Origin: Tetragonia tetragonoides
Lineage: Eukaryota > Streptophyta > Magnoliopsida > Caryophyllales > Aizoaceae
DNA: 64,000 nt
Reading direction: 5' to 3'
NCBI GenBank assembly: GCA_038025085.1
Contig: CM076144.1
Coordinates: 20,281,501 to 20,345,500 of the forward strand
Numbering within the stretch: position 1 is the stretch's first letter; each line of letters starts with the position of its first letter. The notes beneath the pieces were generated by a model. The model was not told the origin of the DNA and ran no database searches. It saw only the letters and a program-made list of their open reading frames with translations. Both the position numbers and the translations under genes were made by a program. Of the stretch, positions 9,685 to 20,351 are shown piece after piece.

Positions 9685-12465
9685 TCAGCTAGGGTCCTCA
9701 TCACCATTGCTATCGGCCTCATCCTTAATGGAAGGCCCCTGACCGTAGTTCCCGGCGGAGTAGTAGAAGGAGCCCTGAGTACTAAACGAGCTGTAAATCA
9801 GCCTGTTGTTGCTAGGCCTCATGTCCCGTCCATCGTGCACTGGCGCATGCATAGGGGTACCTACCGAAAACCCCGTCCTAAAGAAGCTCTCCGTGGCTTG
9901 TCCAGCAAAATCCATGACCACATTCTGATATGAAGGCCCAGCTTGGGGCACGTCCCACCCGGGAGCATTCGTCCAACCTCCAGCCATGGGAGTCACAACG
10001 GGCCTACTACTCAAAGAAGGCTGAAAACCCGCTGGAGAAAACATCTCAGGTACAGGAATGTACGGCCTAGAAGGTTCAGGCGCCTCATCAACAGGAGGCC
10101 TGGTCGCAGCCACAATAGGGGAACGAGCAACAGACGGTCTGCTCGCCGAAGAGACTTTTGCAGCTGATGAACGTCGGGTCCCACAGAAGACGAAGACTGC
10201 GACATCTGCAAACAATCAAGACCAAAATATTAGACTGAGCACTTCACTTAGCTAGACAACAAGGACAAAAGTACACCTACACTAGCGGTCCCAGATCAGG
10301 AGCTTTTCCCTCTACCCATCATCCGGCTATATCCTTTCTTCAGCAAATGGATGAGCTTGAAGACTTGAGAAGTCTGCTCCCGTTTCAGCTGCAAGAGAAA
10401 GACAAAAGATAGAGTCAGCATTCGAAAGCAACACAAGAAAACAAGAAGAGATAAAAACTTACCCCCACACAATCATCGAGCAAGGGTAAGCCCTCCACGG
10501 CCTCTCCATCAGCAATGTGTAAGGGAAGCTCCTCCACCACACGACCCCCACTCTCACCAACGTACCTCACCACATTGCTCGGTAAGGTCACACTTGGGGG
10601 CTGGCCACGAGGAACTCTAGAGTGGGACCTCCTGGGACCACGAGGAGCCAAACGATCCGCCTACAAGACACAAAATTTAGAACATTGCACATAAAGCTGA
10701 AAAGCACAAAAAAAAAGATTTTACCTCGGAGGTGAGGTCTGGCATCAGACAACCCAAGCAATAGGCCAGATACACAGCTGTATGGTCCAAACCAGCAACC
10801 TCCGGCTCAATAAACTGCATGGCCGCAGCTCCCCGGGACACGACCCTCATATCATCTATGCTCCGACTGCGCAGGTAGAACATGGTCATAGGGGGGTCCT
10901 CGGGAACCAAATTCCCCCCCCCCCAATGTAGGATGGACCAACTGAGTCAAGCGGTCTCCCAGATACCACTCAAAGCTGTATGGCCCTTCAAAAACCACCC
11001 GCAAGGTGGATACCCTGAAGGACTCGGTGGTAATATGGGCCAGAACCTCTGGAATACCGTCAAAAACGGTCCACGACACCTGCAGATTACAGGAGCAATG
11101 TTCATTCACGTCAAATGAACAAAAAATATATATATACTCAAGTCAGTCAAAGGCAATGTACCTCAGACGCAGCATGACTCTCGAAGGTAGTCCGAAAACC
11201 CTCCAAAGAGGCAAACGGATGGCTATCCCGGCCAACCTATCGTGAACCCAGTGGGAATATCCTCAAATCAGGACGGTGAGGATCAAAAGCTGGAAAATAC
11301 TCAAAGAACCACAACTGTCGTACAAGCAAAGACAATCAGATACGGCTCTATCGCAAAGGACGCATATGTAAAAAAAAAAATTGATATATGCCTACCTCCA
11401 GTATCCTCCATGGGCCACTGATACACGCTCTCCAACTCGTCATCTTTGGCCTACAAGCCTGACGACACCATCTCACCAAGGATGCGGAAGTAGGAGGACA
11501 AAAATTTTACTCATGTACCCAGGACAAGTCATCTAAACATGTCAGGAAGCCAACCTGACATACACTCTTCTTCTGGGCAAAGATGGTCGCCCCCAATAGA
11601 TAAGCCAAGAAAATGCGAGCCCGCTGCTCCTCAGTGAGCCCCTGCTCCGCTAAAGCTCCCCATAGCCTCGAAAAGGAAACTCGGTCCTTCCTAAAGTAGA
11701 CAGATACAGGCCAACACAACTCAAGCAACCTATTAGCCTGCTGGTGATAGCTCGCGTCCTACCGTCTAGGACACCCTCTAAAGGACAAGCCCGTTAGTAC
11801 AACAAACTGATAGGGGGTAGGAAACATCTCTCCCATAGGCGTATGGAAAGTGTTCGTGGTGTCCCAAAACCTCTCCAACAACCCACGGGAAACTATCCTA
11901 GTATCGCCAGAATGAAAAGCTAGGATAACCGATAGAAAGTACTCGAAGCCTGAACTATCTCCCTAGCCCCCTCAGTAAATGTGTCCAACAGTATGGCCCA
12001 GTGCGAAGTAGACCCATGAGCCTACAAACGAGTACCAACACCCTAGCCAACAAATATAAAAAAAATTCTAAACACCCCGTATACTACAAACACAGCCCAA
12101 ATAATTCCACACAAGTATTATATACAGCTGACCACCAATCCAGCATAATCCCAATTTGTTCGTGTGCAAGAGGACTAACAGTTCAAAATTTTCAGTAAAA
12201 AAAAAAAAACTGAACAAAACTAAAAAGGTCAGGAACGTACCAACCGCGGTTTAGACAGATGACTTTATCTGTCAAACAGTAGAACACTCCGGTCCCAAGC
12301 CTCCGTCGGGCGTCAGTCCATACGCATGAAAGAGTGCTGGTATAGATTAGCCCCATCCGCATGATGGGGAATAGGCATTCTAGATGATGAAAGCCCAGTA
12401 CGGAAGAGGTCACAGTTTTCCTGTTCTTCGCTCATGGGACGCTTCCCCTTGTTTTTTGGAGCCAT
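9685..12465 (-). pseudogene. aORF2 of TatA-1: multi-exon plant mobile domain protein, antisense
   Basis: A spliced gene on the strand opposite the element. Exon 1 (12465-12241) starts MAPKNKGKRPMSEEQ and ends before donor GTACG. Exon 2 (about 12010-11500) holds the PMD signature LLERFWDTTNTFHTPMGEM, then FVVLTGLSFRGCP and RIFLAYLLGATIF. Later exons encode VSWTVFDGIPEVLAHITTES, VVFEGPYSFEWYLGDRLTQL and DHTAVYLAYCLG (about 11080-10725), RVPRGQPPSVTLPSNVVRY (about 10660-10461, donor GTAAGT), and REQTSQVFKLIHLLKKGYSR (about 10390-10270). The last exon (about 10205-9685) is Pro/Tyr/Ser-rich and open to its stop. In-frame stops occur in exon 1 (after MRMD) and exon 2. The fold belongs with MAIN/MAIL-type PMD proteins (PF10536), known both as host genes and inside transposons; this copy is transposon-borne. 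Confidence 0.75.
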
Positions 12466-13051
12466 AGAAGAAGAAGTGAAGCTTTCTCTCTCTACAAGGG
12501 GAAATTTTAAAGTTTCAGATTCGCAAGATATAAGCACCCATTTAACAATGCAACCCGAAATTCAGCAACTAGGCGGAAAATTAAACAAGTTCAAGATAAA
12601 AAGCAAGGAATTTGGTCAAGAATCGACTTACCTTGAAGAAATTGAAGCTCTCGACAATGGAGGATATCTCTCGACAATGGCGAATAAGTGAAGCAAAAAA
12701 CGCGAGAAGAAGCTCGCAAAAACCTGTTTAAGCCACTCAAAGTGAGCGCCACTAGCGGCCCCCTACTGTCCCACGACTTCATTTCAGCCCAAAAACCGTT
12801 ATTTCGCACAGTTCGTTCGCGGTGAAGACTAGCACCAAACGCGCGGGAGCAAGTCCCTTTTGCCCACCAATTCAAAATTCAACAGTTGGCCTACCTTACG
12901 GTACCCTGTAATATCAGGTAAAACTAACCCATTTATTTTGCAGGTCCCAAATACACAGGCCCAGGTATTCCCCAATAATATTGATCACCCAGAGCGGTCA
13001 AATTATTTTTAAGATAATCCCAATGGGTCCTCTGGCACTATCTCATTATTC
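12466..13051. other. Upstream region of aORF2 in TatA-1
   Basis: Read on the minus strand this precedes the aORF2 ATG. It holds a possible TATA (CTTATATC, about 12526-12533), a CT-rich probable 5' untranslated region with the run CTTCACTTCTTCTTCTATGG, and a small GC-rich motif group with AGCGCCACTAGCGGC near 12747. The promoter is less clear than for aORF1. The ORFs seen here are not conserved and were not called. Confidence 0.4.
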
Positions 13052-13515
13052 GAACAACCGGTTTCCTAAATTAGTTTTTTAGGACAGCTAGTGTCAATTA
13101 TTGGGACAGCCAGTGTCCATTAATTTTTAGGACAACCAGTTTCCTAATTTATTATTGGGACAACCAGTGTCCATTATTTTTTAGGACAACTGGTTTCCTA
13201 AATTATTATTGGGACAACCAGTGTCCATTATTTTATGACAGCCGATTTCCTAAATTGTGTTTGGACAGCCAGTGTCAATTATTGGGACAACCCATGTCCA
13301 TTATTTTTTAGGACAGCCAATTTCCTAAATTGTTGTTGGGACAGCCAATGTATATTATTCTTTTAGGATAGCCGGTTTCCTAAATTATGTTGGAACAACC
13401 AGTGTTCATTATATTTGGGCAGCCAGTGTCAGTTATTTGAGACAGCCAGTGTCCATTATTTTGGGAACAACCAGTGTTGATTTTATAGGATAGTCGGTGT
13501 CCACCAATTGTGTCA
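13052..13515 (+). repeat. Minisatellite of hairpin-forming half-units in TatA-1 3' region
   Basis: About 18 to 20 degenerate half-units of 24-29 bp alternate in two types: GGACAACCAGTGTCC and AGGACAGCCGGTTTCCT, each a short inverted repeat separated by AT-rich linker. Pairs form a period near 54 bp (for example 13156 and 13210). It sits between the antisense-gene promoter and the polypurine tract, where Tat/Ogre elements are known to carry variable tandem repeats. Confidence 0.8.
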
Positions 13516-13614
13516 GTCAATGATCACTTGTGCGATTATACTGTCCTTTGTTTTTCATATGTTTTAGTCAATGATTGCTTAAACTGTTGCATTTAAACAG
13601 TTCATAAATTTTAA

Positions 13615-13870
13615 CCATTTTACAGCAGTCATTTTGATCGCATTGTCTCGTCGACCTTTTCATTTCTCGTGCAGGGACGGAATCTCGGCATCCGCCGAGT
13701 GGTGCTTAGTCACTGTTTGCTTAGAATAAAAAACATTTATACTATTCACTCTCACCACCATTTTGCAGCTGTTATTTTGATCGCACTGTCTTATCGACTT
13801 TTTTCGTTTCTCGTGTAGGGACGGAATTTTGGCACCCGCTGAGCAGTGTTTAGTCATTGTTTACTGAAGC
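13615..13870 (+). repeat. 143-bp tandem duplication
   Basis: Copy 1 starts CCATTTTACAGC at 13615 and copy 2 starts CCATTTTGCAGC at 13758. Shared blocks are TTTTGATCGCA(T/C)TGTCT and GT(G/A)(C/T)AGGGACGGAAT. The ORF spanning them is only repeat sequence and was not called. Confidence 0.75.
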
Positions 13871-14158
13871 ACTCCACGTTGATCATTCTCAAAGTGTTAC
13901 TAACCTTTTCATTTACTTTAAATACAGGTCCCCTGCAGGCATTGAGACCATCCCGAGCGATGTTTGTCCTGCTAACCATAACCTTTATTTTTCTTTTATT
14001 CACAGAGATGAAATATTAGCGCACTACGAGCATGTCCCAATTCAGGTTTGCCTTCATATGCATGCATATTGTACACCCTCACACACCATGTGCACATCAA
14101 CATCCTGCATGTCGCCTTCGGAATACTTTGATCGTCGCTTTTACCCAAGTTCGATCAT

Positions 14159-14170
14159 AGTGGGGGCTTC
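14159..14170 (+). other. Polypurine tract of TatA-1
   Basis: AGTGGGGGCTTC directly abuts the TGTAGACGCC start of the 3' LTR. The TatB-1 equivalent is AGTGGGGGCTTT (16506-16495, minus strand). Confidence 0.8.
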
Positions 14171-15368
14171 TGTAGACGCCAAAAAAGCGCCTTCAGATTT
14201 CTCCGCAAAAGCCCAATGATGAAAGGAGTAATTTATAAACTTGAATGTTATTTTTTCTTTAATAGGTAAAATAAGGTCTTAGGTTTTTCCTCGATCACTC
14301 CTTCATTCCGATCACATTCAAAAGCCCCGTTCAAGAGCTTTCGTGTCGTTTTCCGACTCCCGGTTGCCAAGTTGCTAACCGGGGATAAAATCGTCTTTTA
14401 CCGCACAAGGGTAAAACGGTATTTTCATATTTTTGGAATACTAAAATTTCTCCGGAAAATTAAAAATAGACTGGATGTCGTCATTATGACAACATCCAGC
14501 TGGCAAGCTGAGAGCCGCCAGCGGCGCTGGAATTTTAGTCAGCGCCGCTAGCGCCTGCGGCCAGCGCCCTCAGCGGCGCTCTCCAGCGCTGCCAGCGCCG
14601 CTCACTGGGTCTTTAGGCCCGTCTTTTTTTAAGCCCAAATTCCGAATTTCGGCCATCCCTTCAGCTGTCCAACCCTATTTCCTTCCCTATAAATAGGACC
14701 CTCGACCCTCAGTTCAAAACACACAGTCTACAGTTGACAACCTCAAATTAAATTAATTGCCTAATTTTTTATTTTCTAGTAGTCATAATGTAGATATCAT
14801 GCCAATAACGTCTTTATTGCTTACTAAATATTGTCTTTCAAAACATGTCTAGTCGTTGTAATGCTCAACTTGTCAATCGAATTGCATGTCTAAACAAGGG
14901 TCAATAATAAATGTTGTGATGCTTGTGATAAACCAATTAGTAGTCTATGTCTAGGTTATTAATCCGGTTTGTGTGGGAATCATGTCCTAAAATTATTAAG
15001 AAAACTTGAGTTAGAAGAGGCCGTCATAAAACGGGCGAGTTGGGTGCCTAACACCTTCCCACCTCGTACCTTCGCCCCCAAACCCTTTATTCTTGGGTAC
15101 TCATATGTTCTATATGAGCGGGAGTCTTTCTAAAAACATGACCAGTTCACTTATCGCGCTATTGGGTTCTCCCTTGGATAGTCCCTTCGGTTTGTCCCTT
15201 CGATAAAACGCCGATAGCATATTTGTGACCTCTTTCATGGTTTTTATTCAATTAAAGTCTTTACAAAAGCTTTTCTTACTTGATGGTCCCTTAAACTTAT
15301 CTAAACCCCCAACTTACAAATTTTCTATAAGGACAGACTCCGTGGCGTAGGAATCCACGGTCCTTACA
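14171..15368 (+). mobile_element. TatA-1 3' LTR
   Basis: Starts TGTAGACGCCAAAAAAGCG and ends CCTTACA, about 1.2 kb. It holds the GC-rich AGCGGC/GCCGCT cluster (about 14515-14605), TATAAATA (14688-14695) and the conserved GGGCGAGTTGGGTGCCTAAC block. About 140 bp present in the 5' LTR are missing at 14743, with CTC at both deletion edges. It is followed directly by TatB-1 LTR sequence; GTCAT (15369-15373) is the likely target duplication. Confidence 0.88.
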
Positions 15369-16494
15369 GTCATATGCGATTTTAATTCAATCGTGATGGG
15401 TAAAATAATTTGCAAGTAATGAATTCGCCACCAATTTTTAAGGAAACAATTGAAAACCATCAAAAATTTCACCCAATTCCTATTGGGAATTGACTCATAC
15501 CCAAAGGTGCTAAATATTGAGTTCGAAAGTGTAGGTACGAAATAAACAAAACGAATCTCATCTAAATCGCCCGAATTAACGGCCTCTACTAAGCATATCC
15601 ACGCCAAATATTTATATAAACTATATGGTTCCACATAAATCCGGTCGTCCAAGATCCTAAATTTATTACTACAGTTATCGCTTTGCACAATTTATATCCA
15701 ATTTACATGTATATTAATTATCAAGCACAAGCAAAAGATAAGAGCAATAATAAAACGCTCCAACCTACCACACTTTGCTAAACGCGCCAAGCATTGCATA
15801 TGCACATCAATAAATTTGTTAGTAACTTCAATGGAAGTTCAATGCAAAAAAATTAACTTTATGCTAAAATAAACCTAATGAGGTTGCTACATGCATGAAT
15901 AAATATAAAAAGATGTAAACTTGCATAAACTAACATGCATAATTATTTACAAGGATCAAACCATGCATAATTTATTCAACCATAATCAAAAGCTAAGTAA
16001 AACATGATTTTAAATAATGAAAGAAGAATTGAATAAAGAGTCTCTCAAACGAGGGTGAAAGGGAGTATTTATAGAGTTAGTTGACGAAATTAGGGGCCTA
16101 GAAACTCGGCCCAGCGGACACCGGGAAGGCAGCGGCTGGCCTAAGGGCCGTTAGCGTCAGCCGCTTGACCTCGAGGCGCGCGCGCGGCTAGAGAATTTTG
16201 GCTCTCTATGCTCAGTAAATTACGAAAATGCCCTTGGGCTGACCCAGGGGGTCGCGATCGAGCAATTTGACCCAAATCTTTAAGACGTGATATCTCTTGA
16301 TCCGGGAGCCTGATTGAGGCAAGGTCAAAGGCGTTGGAATCCTTATAACAAGGGTTATCCAAAGACTGAGGTTTCAAGAAATTTGGTCTAAATTTCCGAA
16401 CAGTGTCCTTCTCTACTTACGTCCATATTAATCCATTACCATCATCATCGGGCTTTGCGGTGCCAGGGGATGAAAACCGATTAGGGTGTCTACA
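15369..16494 (-). mobile_element. TatB-1 3' LTR, interrupted by TatA-1
   Basis: Matches the 5' LTR at 30706-32220. The first base on the minus strand is 16494 (TGTAGACACCC). The last 80 or so bases of the LTR are cut off by the TatA-1 insertion. Relative to the 5' LTR it lacks about 190 bp (near 16044) and about 100 bp in the GC-rich U3 cluster (about 16108-16190). TATAAATA is at 16074-16067. An ORF of 124 codons crossing 15314-15688 has counterparts in the two other LTRs of this family but no recognisable domain. Confidence 0.85.
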
Positions 16495-16508
16495 AAAGCC
16501 CCCACTTT
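16495..16508 (-). other. Polypurine tract of TatB-1
   Basis: Minus-strand AAAGTGGGGGCTTT directly precedes the 3' LTR start at 16494. Confidence 0.8.
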
Positions 16509-16635
16509 GGTCGAGCTTGTGAAAGCGAAGGTCAAAGTATTTGCCAAAAGATGCCTGCAATGTCGTTTTTTTGTTAAAATGCTTATGTTAGAGAAAAGAT
16601 AAAAAGTAAATCCTGACCGCCTGTGGTCAGGGTTA

Positions 16636-16838
16636 CCAACGTGACGCTAATTTTAATAGCCTCAACGTCAAAGAGCTTTGCGTAGCTCTCCTTTGCGGGT
16701 GCAAACTTGACGCTAATTTTAATGGCCTCAACGTCAAAGAGCGTTGCATAGCTCTGTTTTGCAGGTGCCAACGTGACACTAATTTTAATAGCTTGAATGT
16801 CAAATAGCGTTGCGTAGCTCTGCTTAAGTAATGCATGT
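16636..16838 (-). repeat. 66-bp tandem repeat in TatB-1 3' region
   Basis: Three copies with an exact 66-bp period, anchored at GTGACGCTAATTTTAAT (16641), TTGACGCTAATTTTAAT (16707) and GTGACACTAATTTTAAT (16773). Each ends with a TTGCGTAGCTCT-type block. A fourth degraded copy follows to about 16920. It occupies the same place as the TatA-1 minisatellite but is unrelated in sequence. The ORFs across it are repeat translations. Confidence 0.85.
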
Positions 16839-16920
16839 GCCTTGCCAATGCAGACGTAAGACTAAATTAATAGTCTCTCGTCGAAGAGCCTTCATCGCTC
16901 CCGATGCCTTGCTGTGCTTT

Positions 16921-17634
16921 TAAGAAAATGATGTAATGCCTGTGTCTTGAGAAGTGTCGTGTGTGCCTGCAAAAATTAAATATTGTGCATGTGCCTGTGC
17001 CTGCGAAAAATAGATTTTTCCGGGTCCCTTGGATAGGAAACAATGCGGCGGGGACAAAATATTCATTTTGGGTGACGTGTCCGTATCTCCCAGGCTTCTA
17101 ATGGTTGAAAAAATGAAATCCCGCGCGGAATTTTAACTCGTGGGCCCACCCTGTGAGAGGCGGAAGAGAGAAGGGTTCCAGCGGCCACGTGCTAAGCCAC
17201 TGGGCGCTGTGTGGCCTTATCGGGGATGCTCAACGGCTCTCGCTGAGCTGCGGAGGCGCCTAGGGCAGCAGCCAGGGGCAGCGGTTGGGTCGCTGAGCTT
17301 GGGTGGCCCTGAACTGGGCCGCTGGGCCGGTTCACTGGTGCGCCTTGGGGTTTAGGTGAGAGAAGGCCGATTTTGGGTCATTTCTTCCCCTAAAATTCGA
17401 GCCTCTCTTTCTCTAACTCCATTGTTGCTCAATCTTCAATCCTTGCTCATTCTTGCTCAAATTTGCTCCTTTTTGTCTGCATTTGCTTGCTTTTGCATAA
17501 TTTGAAGTTTATTTGTGATTTCTCACAAATTTGGGGTGAATTTGTGAGGGGGTTTTTGAAACCCTTGGAGAGAGAAAACCCAAAATTCTCCATTTTTGCT
17601 TGTTTGCTCTTGCTTGGTTGTTCATCCTTCTTCC
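16921..17634 (+). promoter_or_regulatory. Upstream region of aORF2 in TatB-1
   Basis: About 700 bp before the aORF2 ATG. A GC-rich block at 17175-17340 contains repeated AGCGGC, GCCGCT and GGGCGCTG motifs. The stretch 17350-17630 is CT-rich and looks like a transcribed 5' leader. No clear TATA box was found. The ORF at 17140-17355 lies in the GC-rich block and was rejected as a gene. Confidence 0.45.
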
Positions 17635-20351
17635 ATGGCTCCGAAATTGGGAAAGAAGAGGAGTAAAAGGGCCAAGGTGCGGGAAGAGGTCGAGGAAATC
17701 GACATCTTCACCAAGGCTTTTCCACCTCATGTGAAGCCTTCAAAGAGGAAGCCTAATGTGGCTTTTCCTCAAGATCGATACACCCGGTCAGATAGGATGC
17801 CCGACATTGTTTGGGATCGATCGGAGTTGATTTTCCAACCGGCGACTCATTTGATTTCTCGGGCTTCCAAGTTCGTGGTAAGTCCTCAAACTTTTGTATT
17901 CATAGTTTTATGTATTGAATTTGAGTTTATATGCGCTTGCCTTAGATAGAATTTGTATAGAAATTGTATGCAATTGTCTAGCTTGTAGCGCTTGTGATCT
18001 TGTGCGGCTTGAACGAACTTAGAAACATGCTTAGATTGAACATTTGATTGAAATGTGAACCTACTAAAGGTGAACTTGATCATAGGAACCCGATGGGAAT
18101 TTGAAGGCCTATAGAAACTATGGCTTTTCGTTTAAGCTTTTCAAAACCTTGCCCAAAGAGGTGCAAGATGCGGTGTTTAATGTGGGGTTTGGGCCCTTTT
18201 TGAGTGAGTAAAGCGATGTATTGTACGGTTTTCTTTGGAGCATTTTTGGGACACTACCAATACGTTCCACTTCCCTAATGGGGAAATGATGATTACTCCT
18301 TCGGAGTTTTCAATGTTGACCGGGGTACCTTGCGTGGGTAGGCCCATTGTTTATGACGTTTCTATTTGGAAACGTAAGACGGAGTTGGTGGAGCTCTTCG
18401 GTCCTTGGGGAAATACTTGGGGCCACCACTACCGTTCTAATAACGAGCTTTTTACGGCTTTGAAGGACTTGAGGTATAAGAGGAATACCTCGGTAGAGCA
18501 AAAGGCGAGGATGTTTATCGCCTACCTCCTTGCTACCACTATCTTAAGTGACAAGGGGGAGCGCATTCATGCCATCTACCTCCCAAGTCTGCTGGACTAG
18601 GATAGAGTGAGAGAGTACAACTGAGGGTTGCCGGCCTACGCCAACCTCTTGAGATGCATGCGGTACGCCTGCCGCGTGAACGCTGAGGGGTACAAGCAGG
18701 CAAACCTTCGTGCCGTGAGCTTGTGCGGCTTTTGGAAGGTTTTACAGGTTCATTTACATGCCTTGGTATTTGCTTTGCATGATTTAAGTGTACGGTGCTT
18801 TATCTCATGTTTGAATGTAGCCTTGGTTATTTGAGCATTTCCCATAGTTGGCGCCTACGGGCTTAGCCTTGGATTTCCCGGTTTGTAGAGCATGGTGTCA
18901 TAGGGGTCTAGCGCCTCTGCACACTCTCCAGTAGTTTAGAGAGGCTCTCCTGCGCATTAACTGGCACAAGGTAAAGATATTCGCTTTTGTTGTATGGGTT
19001 GCAATTCTTGGTGTGGAAATATCTTATGTTGCATGGTTGTGTATTTTGACTACTTCCCATGGGCGAAGTGTCATGGGTCGGCTCCGGATGCCATCCTTGC
19101 TTCTAGGACGGTGCACCGTTAGAGGATCCTGATTGCGGGTCCGTTCTCCTTTTTTGCCAGGTTTATCCTGATTCCGAGGGCCCTAGGATTCCTTTGGATC
19201 CTCCCTCATCCATGTTTCTGGTGAGGTGCTTCTCTCGCGAGCAGGTAGCGGAGGCCATGGTCGGTTCAGATGCTATACGGTATTTGAGGGAGCCTGCAGA
19301 GGACCTTACGGGGCATTATGAGCAGTTTCGCCGCGATCGCCTCATGCCCTCATTCGTGGGCTTGAAGGTAAGAATTGTACACTGGATATTCTATGCCTTT
19401 TGTCTTATTGGTACTAATTTACTTTGCTTTGTAGGAACCTCGGGTTGATGACATCTAGGTGGATGTCCGGAATATGCGGGTCCGAGGCCGGGGTTATGGC
19501 GAGAAGGAGTGCTGGGGGGAGATCCCTATGACGGAGTATCTTGATGAGGATTTCCAGGGTCTTACTCTTCACGTCGGTTGTCCAGGGGTAAATTCGTAAT
19601 TTACCAAAGTGTGAAATGCCTTGCTTCATTATATGCTTGTAGTAAGTTTTCCTTGTGTAGCCTGATCGTGAGCAGACCGGGAAGGTGTTCAAGATGATGC
19701 ATGCCATGGAGTCTTGGATATCCCGAGCCCTTTTGAAGGGTACTTGTTCAAGAGCTGATTTGGACAAGGTAAACTTCCATTTGAAATTTTCAAAGTTGCA
19801 TGCTTTGAGAAATGTGTCTTATAATTTTCTGTGGGATGCAGGTTGAGTACCGTCGACCTCTTGCTCGTAGGTCACGACAGGTGGTGCTGTCGGGTGACGA
19901 GGGTGTGAGCTCTATCAAGTATAGTCCTGCATGCGAGAGGAGCCCTCGGAGGGAGATTCTTGGGAGAGAGAGGGTGCATGTACATCGGTCGGACCGCCCT
20001 GGTGGGAATAGGATGACTCCGTATGTGGAGCTTGCTCCTATGCATATGCCGATGTATCCTCCTTATCCTGGGTATGCGGGATATCCTTCGTATGGCGGCC
20101 TTAATTATAAGCCCCTGGTTCCTGCTCCTATGGTGCCTACCATGCCTCCTCGTTCTTCGTGGGGGTATGACTCGAGCTATGCTCGGGAAGGGAGTTCAAA
20201 TCGGGAGCTTGCCCGACATTCCTCATTTGACCCTAGCCAGGTTGTGGCGTCGATTTTTGGTGATGAGGTGCGGAGGTCGGAGGACCGCTTTGAAGTGCCC
20301 CGTACGGATGATGATGCAGGTGATAGTTTTTATGATAATGTATATGTGTGA
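17635..20351 (+). pseudogene. aORF2 of TatB-1: multi-exon plant mobile domain protein, antisense
   Basis: The clearest copy of this gene. Exon 1 is 17635-17877 (81 codons, MAPKLGKKRSKRAKV to the Ser-Lys-Phe-Val before GTAAGT), basic at the start. Exon 2 begins 18086 after CATAG and carries the PMD core: EHFWDTTNTFHFPNGEM, EFSMLTGVPCVGRPIVYD, KARMFIAYLLATTIL. A one-base shift near 18200 and stops near 18598 and 18620 break it. Exon 3 (ending 18970) reads WLFEHFP...ALDFPVCRAW. Further exons end at 19367 (GTAAGA), then 19435 to about 19589, 19661-19768 and 19842-20351. The last exon is open and rich in Pro, Tyr and Met (MPMYPPYPGYAGYPSYGG), probably disordered. Related host proteins (MAIN, MAIL1) act in the nucleus in silencing and gene expression; the role inside a transposon is unknown. 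Confidence 0.78.

Noticed and set aside
9649..10255. Plus-strand ORFs opposite aORF2 in TatA-1
   Set aside because: Shadows of the conserved minus-strand last exon and its neighbouring exon; not conserved as proteins.
13052..13515. CRISPR-like array
   Set aside because: Eukaryotic context, no constant repeat with unique spacers; it is a degenerate minisatellite inside a retrotransposon.
17140..17355. 71-codon ORF upstream of aORF2
   Set aside because: Lies in the GC-rich motif cluster, has no counterpart in the other elements, and is explained by base composition.
17635..20351. PMD reading frame as a host MAIN/MAIL-like gene
   Set aside because: The same exons recur at 9685-12465, 35014-42019 and 60943-61667, always antisense between integrase and the 3' side of a Tat element, and all carry stops or shifts.
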